Source: an uncultured Sphingobacteriaceae bacterium (lineage in GTDB: Bacteria > Bacteroidota > Bacteroidia > Sphingobacteriales > Sphingobacteriaceae). Taken from it: a stretch of DNA of 5,605 nucleotides. The DNA is taken from assembly GCA_937875035.1 (NCBI GenBank), contig CALNCF010000311.1, forward strand, positions 1 to 5,605. Reading direction: 5' to 3'. Shown here one piece after another: positions 1 to 5,605 of this stretch (within the stretch, counting starts at the first letter, position 1; the number at the start of each line of letters is the position of its first letter). A program made the translations under genes and the position numbers. The notes beneath the pieces are model-generated. The model ran no database searches. It saw nothing but the letters and a program-made list of their open reading frames with translations, and was not told the origin of the DNA.

Positions 1-2889
1 GGAAGCACGAACCCTGCGACCATCTGGCCTGATTACAATAAGCTGGAGATTCCTTTCTCCATTTTACAGATCGCGAAGCAGCACCGCAACAGCGAAGGCT
101 ACCTGCCTTCCAAGCGTTACCGTTATTCGGATGGAAAGAACACCATCTGGGTGCAGGGTAGCCCTGACCTGAGCAATGTGCGCGCGATCGTGATCGGGGT
201 ACGTAACCCCAGTCAGACCGTGGAAACCCCGGGCGACGACGGTATGGCGAAATGTGTACAGGTTTGGGTGAATGAGCTCCGTCTTACAGACTTCGATGAA
301 GAAGGCGGATGGGCTGCGACCGGAAGGATCAACGCACAGCTGGCCGACTTCGCCAACGTGACCTTATCGGGAAGCCGGAGCACGTATGGCTTTGGCTCGA
401 TCGAGAAAAAGGTAAGCGAACGTAGTCGTACCGACGACCGCCAGTATGACGTATCTTCTACCGTAGAACTGGGCAAGTTCCTGCCGGAAAAGACCGGCCT
501 GCGGGTACCGATGTATGTGGCTTATTCGGAAGCGGTGAGCACCCCTCAGTATGCGCCGAACAATCCCGACATCCTGCTGGCGAATGTACTGAATGAATTA
601 TCGGCGCGTGAGCGTGATTCACTGAAACGCATCACCGAAAGCTATACCAAACGGAAGAGCATCAACTTCACCAACGTGAAGAAAGAACGGACGGATACCA
701 AGAAGAAGCCTAAGGTGTACGATGTCGAAAACCTGAGCGCGACCTATGCCTTTACCGAGGAATACCGCCGCAGCTATAACACAGAATATTTCATCAGCAA
801 GACCTATAAAGGAGCGATCGGCTACAGCTTTGCCAGCCAGGCACAGAACATCAAGCCTTTCGATAAAGCCATCACGAACAAGAACCTGAGGCTGATCAAG
901 GATTTTAATTTTAATACGCGGCCGAATGCCTTCGACTTCCGGATGGATGTGGACCGTACCTTCGGGGAGAACAAGGTGAGGGATATCAATAATTCAAACC
1001 TCATTATCGCGCCGACCTATAACAAGGATTTCCGGATCACGAGGGTATACGGGATGAAGTATGATATTACGCGCTCCCTGAAGCTCGACTTCACGGCGAA
1101 CAACCTGGCCGTGGTAGATGAGCCGTACGGGCGGATCGACAATGAGCAGAAGCGCGACTCGGTGCTGGATAACCTGTATAAGCTGGGCCGGACCACCGAT
1201 TATTATCATAACCTGAACATCAGCTACTCGGTGCCGATCAACAAATTGCCATACATGGACTGGACCACGCTGAATACGACCTATACCGCGAGGTATGACT
1301 GGAAAGGCGCGCCGCCAGCGAATGAAAACTTTGCGAATACCATTTCCAATTCGCGCAGCATACAGGTTTCCCCGCAGCTGAACATGGTGACGCTTTACGG
1401 AAGATCGAAATACCTGAAGAACCTGAGCAACCAGAAGAGCTTCGGAAATTCATCACGGAATAACCCGCTGGAAAAGCTGAAAAAGGTGACGCCGGAACAG
1501 GCGAAGAAAGACAGCATCGAGCGTGAGTTGAATAAGATGGACTTTAAGAAGTTCATGGCGCGTACGCTGATCAGTCTGAAGACCGTGAACGTAACCTATA
1601 AGCAGACCGAAGGAACCCTGCTCCCGGGTTATACCCGCCGCACCGATATCCTGGGCTCCGACCTGGGCGAAATGTCGCCGGGCTTCGGATTCATCTTCGG
1701 AAGCCAGAAAGACATCCGTTACCGTGCGGCATCGCAGGGCTGGATCACTACATACGATTCGATCACCAACCGGTATGTAACCTCCGAGCGTACCGATGTG
1801 AACATCCGCGCTACCTTCGAGCCTTTGCCGGATATGCGGATCGACCTGAGCGGGAACCGTTCGATCTCCCGTAACTACCAGGAGTTCTTCAGATATAGTC
1901 CTGCAGACGGGCGCTTCGTGAACCTGAGCCCGACAGAAACCGGTACATTCAGCATTAGCTATAACACCTGGAACACGGCCTTTGAAAAGATGACGGACGA
2001 CGGGAAGTCGAAATTCTTCACAGAATTCGAGAATAACCGGATCATTATATCCCAGCGTTTAGCTGCGGAGAACAACGCTTCGGTAGGAGTGGATTCGACA
2101 GGCTTTAACGATGGTTACGGAAGGTACTCGCAAGAGGTGCTGATCCCGGCGTTCCTGGCGGCCTACTCCGGTAAGAACGCAGCGAATATTAGCACCAACC
2201 CGTTCCCGAAAATCCCGAAGCCTAACTGGAGAGTAAGCTATTCGGGCTTGTCGCGGATCGAATTCGTGAAGCAATACTTCAATAATTTCGTGGTGAACCA
2301 CGGGTACACATCTACTTATTCGGTGAACAGCTTTAACAAGCCGACCACCACGCTCGAACGGTATGCGGCAAACAACAACTTTGTGCCGACGTACGAGATC
2401 CAGGCCGTATCGATCAGCGAGCAGTTCTCGCCATTGATCGGTTTCGACATGACCATGAAGAACGATATCACGGTGACCATGGATTACAAGCAGGGCCGGA
2501 ACCTTGGCCTCAGCTTCGCCAACACACGTCTTGAACAGCTCAACACCCGCGAGTATACCATCGGGATAGGATATGTAACCAATAACCTGAAGCTTCCGTT
2601 CACGTTCGGAAACGGGCAGACCGTACTGAAGAACGACCTGAACTTTAAGCTGGATTTCAGCATCCGTTATAACAGGGGGGTGGTGCACTTTATGGATGTG
2701 AACCGGACCGAGATCATCAACGGTTCGAGGGTGATCGCTATCAAGCCTTCGATCGATTATGTGATCAACCAGCGCTTCCAGGCACGTATCTTCTACGACC
2801 GCCTGGTGACCAAGCCATTTATCTCCCAGACCTTCCCGACAGCGATCACCAGCCTGGGCTTTAGTTTAAGATTGAATATCGGGGCTTAG
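1..2889 (+). CDS. sprA: SprA, type IX secretion system outer-membrane translocon (C-terminal 962 residues; 5' end outside window)
   Basis: The reading frame is open from base 1 to a TAG at 2887-2889, so this is the tail of a longer gene; the in-frame GTG at 151 is internal, because the homologous sequence continues upstream of it. SprA (Sov in Porphyromonas) is known as a very large (about 2,400 residue) outer-membrane beta-barrel that forms the T9SS protein-conducting channel and is needed for gliding where gliding occurs. Family hallmarks seen here are VWVNELRL followed by a GGWAA stretch (fragment residues about 88-110), STYGFGSIEKK (127-137), a KSINFTNV segment near 220, and GFGFIFGSQKD (561-571). 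Most of the rest alternates polar and aromatic residues, as expected for transmembrane strands. A Lys/Glu-rich stretch around residues 476-518 probably lies outside the barrel wall. The protein ends in strand-like sequence (LGFSLRLNIGA). No frameshift or internal stop is seen. Identification is confident; individual strand boundaries are not assigned. Confidence 0.95.
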   Translation, partial: GSTNPATIWPDYNKLEIPFSILQIAKQHRNSEGYLPSKRYRYSDGKNTIWVQGSPDLSNVRAIVIGVRNPSQTVETPGDDGMAKCVQVWVNELRLTDFDEEGGWAATGRINAQLADFANVTLSGSRSTYGFGSIEKKVSERSRTDDRQYDVSSTVELGKFLPEKTGLRVPMYVAYSEAVSTPQYAPNNPDILLANVLNELSARERDSLKRITESYTKRKSINFTNVKKERTDTKKKPKVYDVENLSATYAFTEEYRRSYNTEYFISKTYKGAIGYSFASQAQNIKPFDKAITNKNLRLIKDFNFNTRPNAFDFRMDVDRTFGENKVRDINNSNLIIAPTYNKDFRITRVYGMKYDITRSLKLDFTANNLAVVDEPYGRIDNEQKRDSVLDNLYKLGRTTDYYHNLNISYSVPINKLPYMDWTTLNTTYTARYDWKGAPPANENFANTISNSRSIQVSPQLNMVTLYGRSKYLKNLSNQKSFGNSSRNNPLEKLKKVTPEQAKKDSIERELNKMDFKKFMARTLISLKTVNVTYKQTEGTLLPGYTRRTDILGSDLGEMSPGFGFIFGSQKDIRYRAASQGWITTYDSITNRYVTSERTDVNIRATFEPLPDMRIDLSGNRSISRNYQEFFRYSPADGRFVNLSPTETGTFSISYNTWNTAFEKMTDDGKSKFFTEFENNRIIISQRLAAENNASVGVDSTGFNDGYGRYSQEVLIPAFLAAYSGKNAANISTNPFPKIPKPNWRVSYSGLSRIEFVKQYFNNFVVNHGYTSTYSVNSFNKPTTTLERYAANNNFVPTYEIQAVSISEQFSPLIGFDMTMKNDITVTMDYKQGRNLGLSFANTRLEQLNTREYTIGIGYVTNNLKLPFTFGNGQTVLKNDLNFKLDFSIRYNRGVVHFMDVNRTEIINGSRVIAIKPSIDYVINQRFQARIFYDRLVTKPFISQTFPTAITSLGFSLRLNIGA

Positions 2890-2906
2890 GATTTAGAATA
2901 AAAAAC

Positions 2907-2914
2907 TAACTTTG
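2907..2914 (+). promoter_or_regulatory. Candidate Bacteroidota -7 element (TAACTTTG) for gcvH
   Basis: TAACTTTG matches the TAnnTTTG -7 consensus known for the primary sigma factor of Bacteroidota at every defined position. It lies in the 50-base AT-rich gap between sprA and gcvH. Transcription would start around 2919-2922, leaving a leader of about 20 bases. The -33 element is weak: TTAG at 2886-2889 is close to TTTG, but the spacer of 17 is a little short. The gap shows no clear terminator hairpin, so read-through from sprA is also possible. The assignment rests on motif match and position only. Confidence 0.5.
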
Positions 2915-2939
2915 ACGAAAATATAAATCAACCCTTATC

Positions 2940-3320
2940 ATGAATTTTCCAGCAGAATTAAAGTACACTAAGGATCACGAATGGATCCGTGTTGAAGGTA
3001 ATGAGGCAACGATCGGTATCACCGACTTTGCACAGCGCGAACTTGGCGATATCGTGTATGTAGATATCGATAAGGTTGGGCAGACTGTAGCGAAGGAAGC
3101 TGTATTCGGTACGGTAGAAGCGGTAAAAACGGTTTCCGACCTGTATATGCCGATAAACGGTGAGGTATTGGAAATAAACCCGAAGCTGGATGGCAACCCG
3201 GAGCTGGTGAACTCTGACCCGTATGGTGATGGCTGGATGATCCGTGTCAGCATAAGCAATCCTTCGGAAGTTGACGGGCTGCTTTCTGCGGATGCATACA
3301 AAGCAATTGTTGGCGCATAA
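2940..3320 (+). CDS. gcvH: Glycine cleavage system H protein (lipoyl carrier)
   Basis: This is a complete 126-residue protein, the usual length for GcvH. GcvH is the cytoplasmic lipoylated shuttle that carries the aminomethyl group from the P protein (glycine decarboxylase) to the T protein and is reoxidised by the L protein. The sequence shows the N-terminal KYTKDHEW (residues 8-15), the GITDFAQRELGDIVYVD stretch (26-42), the lipoylation site EAVKTVSD with acceptor Lys63, the hairpin PINGEV (71-76), the NP.LVN.DPYG.GW segment (86-99) and a C-terminal helix ending YKAIVGA. All key residues are present. ATG at 2940 is chosen because the family begins right before the K-x-T-x-x-H-E-W motif. No gcvP or gcvT is nearby. 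Its position just downstream of sprA agrees with an order I recall from other Bacteroidota, so linkage is probably historical rather than functional. The vanZ-like gene begins 2 bases after its stop. Confidence 0.97.
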   Translation: MNFPAELKYTKDHEWIRVEGNEATIGITDFAQRELGDIVYVDIDKVGQTVAKEAVFGTVEAVKTVSDLYMPINGEVLEINPKLDGNPELVNSDPYGDGWMIRVSISNPSEVDGLLSADAYKAIVGA

Positions 3321-3322
3321 TC

Positions 3323-3724
3323 TTGTTCCTCAGATATAATTCACCGGCATTACTGTGGATTGCCCTGGTTACATACCTGAGCAATAAAGAGCCTTCGGGT
3401 TTACCCGTGGTTCCCTTCCTGCAGTTTGAAGGTGCTGATAAGCTGGTGCACTTTGTCTTCTATTTCGTGCTGACAGTTCTGCTGTGCTACGGATGGAAGA
3501 AACAGGGTGCATCACTTTTTTTATCCCGCTATGCCCTGCCTGCGGCAGCCCTGTTCTCGATTGCCTGGGGCGGACTGATGGAATTGCTGCAGCTGACGGT
3601 CTTTACCTACCGTGCGGCCGAATGGGCCGATATGGCGGCGAATACCCTCGGGGCTTTGCTCGGCTGGCTGCTGTTTCGTATATTCGTTTTCCGATTTTTG
3701 CATTCCTATGAAAACAAGTCTTAA
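3323..3724 (+). CDS. VanZ-family small integral membrane protein
   Basis: This is a 133-residue hydrophobic protein with about four predicted membrane segments: residues 8-20, 41-57, 71-90 and 104-125. It carries the residue pattern of the VanZ family: DKxxH (Asp39, Lys40, His43), ExxQ (Glu87, Gln90), and the closing pattern Arg97, Asp103, Asn107, Gly110. VanZ itself gives low-level teicoplanin resistance in enterococci, but most family members, including single-copy Bacteroidota ones, have no established function; I do not infer antibiotic resistance. The start is TTG at 3323. An in-frame TGA at 3272-3274 blocks extension, no ATG or GTG lies between it and the conserved N-terminus, and the first internal Met is residue 86, inside the third membrane segment. 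The gene begins 2 bases after the gcvH stop, which suggests one transcript and coupled translation. Its last 17 bases overlap the following lipoprotein gene in another frame. Confidence 0.88.
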   Translation: MFLRYNSPALLWIALVTYLSNKEPSGLPVVPFLQFEGADKLVHFVFYFVLTVLLCYGWKKQGASLFLSRYALPAAALFSIAWGGLMELLQLTVFTYRAAEWADMAANTLGALLGWLLFRIFVFRFLHSYENKS

Positions 3725-3851
3725 ATACATCCTGTTCGTATCTGCTTTCCTGCTGATGGTATCTTCTTTTTCTTCCTGCAAATCGAGATGCAACTGCCCG
3801 ACATTCGGTAAGGCTTCCGGCAGCCAGGAAGTACTGGTGATGAACAAATAA
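3708..3851 (+). CDS. Small predicted lipoprotein with clustered cysteines (47 residues), function unknown
   Basis: ATG at 3708 opens a 47-residue frame with a clear lipoprotein signal peptide: Lys2 and Lys6, a hydrophobic core at residues 7-20, then FSSC with lipidation at Cys24. The same frame can be opened further upstream (3612), but that would bury the signal peptide behind a non-hydrophobic extension inside the vanZ-like gene, so 3708 is preferred. The mature chain is only 24 residues and has the pattern C-KSR-C-N-C-P, with Cys28 and Cys30 after the lipidated Cys24, followed by TFGKASG and a short tail. The lipobox lacks the usual Leu at -3 (Phe instead), which is common in Bacteroidota. 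No lipoprotein sorting signal of the SDDDD kind is seen, so the final membrane is uncertain. The gene overlaps the vanZ-like end by 17 bases, indicating co-transcription. I do not recognise a characterised family; metal binding or a structural role is conceivable but unsupported. Confidence 0.7.
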   Translation: MKTSLKYILFVSAFLLMVSSFSSCKSRCNCPTFGKASGSQEVLVMNK

Positions 3852-3971
3852 GCCGTTCTTCAGTAGCGGTTCGCACACATTTCTCCCGGCCATTATTCTC
3901 CCCGGTCACGGCTTTGTCAAACTAACATCTGATTTTGGAATTAATCTAAATAAGGCATAACTTGCGGCCTT
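3852..3971 (+). promoter_or_regulatory. Intergenic region likely to hold the feoAB promoter
   Basis: These 120 bases contain no open frame of interest and separate two transcription units. The 3' half turns AT-rich. TGATTTTG at 3930-3937 is one mismatch from the Bacteroidota -7 consensus TAnnTTTG and would give a leader of about 30 bases; its possible -33 partner TTTG at 3913-3916 is too close (13 bases). An alternative pairs TTTG at 3934-3937 with the imperfect TAACTTGC at 3958-3965, spacer 20, which would yield an almost leaderless feoA message. Neither is strong. No clear Fur or DtxR/IdeR palindrome is seen, although feo genes are usually iron-repressed. A 7-bp inverted repeat (AAGCCGT at 3850-3856, ACGGCTT at 3908-3914) spans 51 bases and is too open to call a terminator. 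Confidence 0.35.
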
Positions 3972-3973
3972 AT
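3950..3973 (+). repeat. Perfect 7-bp inverted repeat spanning the feoA start codon
   Basis: ATAAGGC (3950-3956) and GCCTTAT (3967-3973) are exact reverse complements with a 10-base spacer. The right arm includes the A and T of the feoA ATG. In RNA it could form a 7-bp stem that sequesters the start codon; in DNA it could be an operator for a dimeric regulator. It does not match Fur or DtxR consensus sites that I know. A 7-bp match can arise by chance, so the symmetry is seen and any function is inference. Confidence 0.35.
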
Positions 3974-4196
3974 GAAGCAGAAGAACTTATCACAGGTAGA
4001 AACCGGCGGCAGCGCTATCATCGATTCGTTTACCGATGAGGAGATGTCACTGCGCCTGCTGGAGATGGGTTGTCTGCCCGGCGAGCTTGTAGAGATCAGT
4101 CATGTGGCTCCCCTGGGAGACCCCATTGCCATTACGGTTTCCGGGTATAAGCTCAGCCTGCGTAAGAAGGAAGCTGCGACCATTTTGGTGAAATAA
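3972..4196 (+). CDS. feoA: FeoA, SH3-like accessory protein of ferrous iron transport
   Basis: This is a complete 74-residue protein, normal for stand-alone FeoA. FeoA is a small cytoplasmic beta-barrel of SH3 type that works with FeoB in Fe2+ uptake; its exact role is still debated, with interaction with FeoB or modulation of its GTPase the usual proposals. The FeoA pattern is seen: RLLEMGCLPG (residues 28-37, the conserved L-x-x-[ML]-G-x-x-PG turn), the APLGDP loop (46-51), and GYKLSLRKKEA (58-68), where the family has its G-x-x-[LI]-x-[LI]-R segment. The ATG at 3972 puts the domain at the expected distance from the N-terminus. No Shine-Dalgarno sequence is visible, and the start lies in the right arm of an inverted repeat. 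feoB begins 6 bases after the stop in the same frame. Many Bacteroidota fuse FeoA and FeoB; here they are separate. Confidence 0.93.
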   Translation: MKQKNLSQVETGGSAIIDSFTDEEMSLRLLEMGCLPGELVEISHVAPLGDPIAITVSGYKLSLRKKEAATILVK

Positions 4197-4202
4197 TTAG
4201 CC

Positions 4203-5605
4203 TTGAACGAACAGATCAACGTTGCCCTCATCGGGAACCCGAACACCGGAAAATCATCTATTTTCAATTTACTGACGGGCTTGAACCAGAAGGTTGGAAA
4301 CTTTCCCGGCGTTACTGTCGACAAAAAGACCGGCATCGCGCCACTCTCCGCGGAAGACCGCGCGCTCATCATCGATCTTCCCGGGACCTACAGCCTTTAC
4401 CCTCGTTCCAAGGATGAAACCATTGCGATCGAGATTCTCAGTAAGCCCGACAATAAATACTATCCCGATATATTAGTGGTGGTGGCAGATGCTTCCAACC
4501 TTAAACGAAATCTCCTGCTGTTCACCCAGGTTGCTGATTTGCACATACCCGTAGTGCTGGCGCTGAACATGATGGATACGGCCGCCCGTGCAGGCGTGAG
4601 CATTGATGCTGCGCTGCTTTCTGAAAAATTAGGTATCCCGGTAGTACCGATGAACGCACGCGAAGGGCAGGGCGAAGAAGAACTGAAAAAAGCGATCCTG
4701 CAGCAGGCAGCCTTACGCAAGACCACGCAACCAAGCATCGATATTCATAGCATCGCTCCCGGTATTATTGATGAGATCCGCTCACATTTCGGGTTGGATA
4801 ACGATTATGTCGCGTTCCAGCTGGCGCATCATTACGGGGAGCTGAATTTCCTTTCCGGCGAAGACAAGGCATTCATTGCGGAGCTGGGAACCCGGTACGA
4901 ATTCAATTCGCAGAAGATCCAGGCAGGGGAGACCATTGCCCGGTATAATTATATCAACGACCTGTTATTCGATTGCGTAAAGAAAGACTACGCGCCTTCG
5001 GCGGAATCCTACAGCAACCGCATCGACCGGGTATTGACCCATAAGATCTTTGGCTTCGCGATCTTCTTCCTCATCCTGTTCCTCGTATTCCAGTCGATCT
5101 TTGCCTGGTCATCCTACCCGATGGAGCTGATCGAGCAGGGCTTTGGCTGGCTGGAAGACCAGCTCACGGCATTATTGCCGGCCGGGGTACTGACCGACTT
5201 ACTGATAGGCGGGATACTCCCCGGATTGAACGGTGTGCTGATCTTCGTTCCGCAGATTGCTATCCTGTTCCTCTTTATCGCGATCCTCGACGATACCGGT
5301 TATATGGCACGGGTTACGTTCATGATGGATCGGGCCATGCGCAAGGTCGGCCTGAACGGTAAATCGGTAGTGCCCCTGATCAGCGGCATCGCCTGCGCGG
5401 TACCCGCGATCATGTCGGCACGGAACATCGAAAACTGGAAAGACCGGATGATCACCATTATGGTGACCCCGTTTATGAGCTGTTCGGCACGCTTGCCGGT
5501 GTATACCCTTCTGATCTCCCTGGTTGTTCCCGAGCATTATGTATGGGGTGTTTTCAGCCTACAGGGATTAATGCTGATGGGGATGTACCTGCTGGGTTTC
5601 TTTGC
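4203..5605 (+). CDS. feoB: FeoB, GTPase-coupled ferrous iron transporter (N-terminal 467 residues; 3' end outside window)
   Basis: FeoB imports Fe2+ across the inner membrane. The frame is open from TTG at 4203 to the window edge, with no stop or frameshift. The only codons between the feoA stop and this TTG are TTA and GCC, and no ATG or GTG precedes the G1 motif, so TTG is the only plausible start. The cytoplasmic G domain shows G1 GNPNTGKS (residues 11-18), G2 Thr38 within GNFPGVT, G3 DLPG (58-61), G4 NMMD (122-125, with the Met usual in FeoB), and a G5-like NARE (151-154). A helical linker covers about 170-275. Membrane segments begin at about 283-303 and 341-362. Next come the DDTGYMAR motif (363-370) and the first pore motif, GIACAVPAIM with Cys398, then SCSARLPVY with Cys427. 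The usual length is about 700 residues, so about one third is missing. It is cotranscribed with feoA. Confidence 0.96.
   Translation, partial: MNEQINVALIGNPNTGKSSIFNLLTGLNQKVGNFPGVTVDKKTGIAPLSAEDRALIIDLPGTYSLYPRSKDETIAIEILSKPDNKYYPDILVVVADASNLKRNLLLFTQVADLHIPVVLALNMMDTAARAGVSIDAALLSEKLGIPVVPMNAREGQGEEELKKAILQQAALRKTTQPSIDIHSIAPGIIDEIRSHFGLDNDYVAFQLAHHYGELNFLSGEDKAFIAELGTRYEFNSQKIQAGETIARYNYINDLLFDCVKKDYAPSAESYSNRIDRVLTHKIFGFAIFFLILFLVFQSIFAWSSYPMELIEQGFGWLEDQLTALLPAGVLTDLLIGGILPGLNGVLIFVPQIAILFLFIAILDDTGYMARVTFMMDRAMRKVGLNGKSVVPLISGIACAVPAIMSARNIENWKDRMITIMVTPFMSCSARLPVYTLLISLVVPEHYVWGVFSLQGLMLMGMYLLGFF

Noticed and set aside
151..153. GTG at 151 as the start of a separate 912-residue gene
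   Set aside because: The same frame is open to base 1, and the upstream residues continue SprA-like sequence. The true start is outside the window.
2059..2688. 209-codon open frame on the - strand inside sprA
   Set aside because: It lies wholly opposite the conserved sprA coding sequence. Its translation is rich in Arg, His and Val without recognisable domain structure, as expected for an antisense shadow of a moderately GC-rich gene.
2975..3301. 108-codon open frame on the - strand opposite gcvH
   Set aside because: It is entirely antisense to a fully conserved gene, with Ser/Thr/Pro-rich sequence and no own start context.
3484..3711. 75-codon + strand frame inside the vanZ-like gene
   Set aside because: It is an alternate frame of a gene whose VanZ residues are clear; the translation has no hydrophobic segment pattern or recognisable motif.
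3323..3724. VanZ similarity read as a glycopeptide resistance gene
   Set aside because: There are no vanA/H/X or regulator genes nearby, the protein is a generic short family member, and Bacteroidota have an outer membrane that already excludes glycopeptides. The family name does not establish resistance.
3521..3909. Several - strand frames of 62-108 codons across the vanZ-like gene, the lipoprotein gene and the gap
   Set aside because: They overlap each other in different frames, show no family pattern or signal peptide, and oppose well-supported + strand genes.
3850..3914. AAGCCGT/ACGGCTT inverted repeat considered as a terminator after the lipoprotein gene
   Set aside because: The arms are only 7 bp and 51 bases apart, the inner CCGG pair adds little, and only a three-T run (TTTGTC) follows. 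This is within chance expectation.
5199..5537. 112-codon - strand frame opposite feoB
   Set aside because: It is a His/Arg/Asp-rich antisense shadow of the FeoB membrane region, where the sense strand carries clear FeoB motifs.

Overview
The window comes from a member of the Bacteroidota. The evidence is a large C-terminal fragment of SprA, the giant outer-membrane translocon of the type IX secretion system (T9SS), which is confined to this phylum. Other signs agree: a perfect TAnnTTTG-type -7 element before gcvH, no convincing Shine-Dalgarno sequence before any gene, and a relaxed FSSC lipobox. The moderately high GC content and codon use would suit a Chitinophagaceae-like lineage better than a low-GC Flavobacterium, but that placement is only an inference.

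All genes lie on the + strand. Bases 1-2889 hold the 3' end of sprA (962 codons plus stop; the 5' part lies outside the window). After a 50-base AT-rich gap with a good promoter candidate come gcvH (2940-3320), a VanZ-family membrane protein (3323-3724, TTG start, 2 bases after gcvH), and a 47-residue Cys-containing lipoprotein (3708-3851) that overlaps the end of the vanZ-like gene by 17 bases. The gcvH/vanZ/lipoprotein block is so tightly packed that it probably forms one transcript.

A 120-base gap (3852-3971) separates this block from a ferrous-iron uptake operon: feoA (3972-4196) and the 5' two thirds of feoB (4203-5605, running off the end, TTG start 6 bases after feoA). A 7-bp perfect inverted repeat covers the feoA start codon and is the most suggestive regulatory signal here.

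Functionally this is conserved housekeeping and accessory sequence: protein export across the outer membrane (SprA), glycine cleavage carrier (GcvH), a small inner-membrane protein of uncertain role (VanZ-like), a tiny lipoprotein of unknown role, and Fe2+ import (FeoA/FeoB). I saw no mobile element, CRISPR array, RNA gene, frameshift or obvious new multi-gene system. The most useful leads are the overlapping mini-lipoprotein, the inverted repeat at the feoA start, and the two TTG starts at tight gene junctions.
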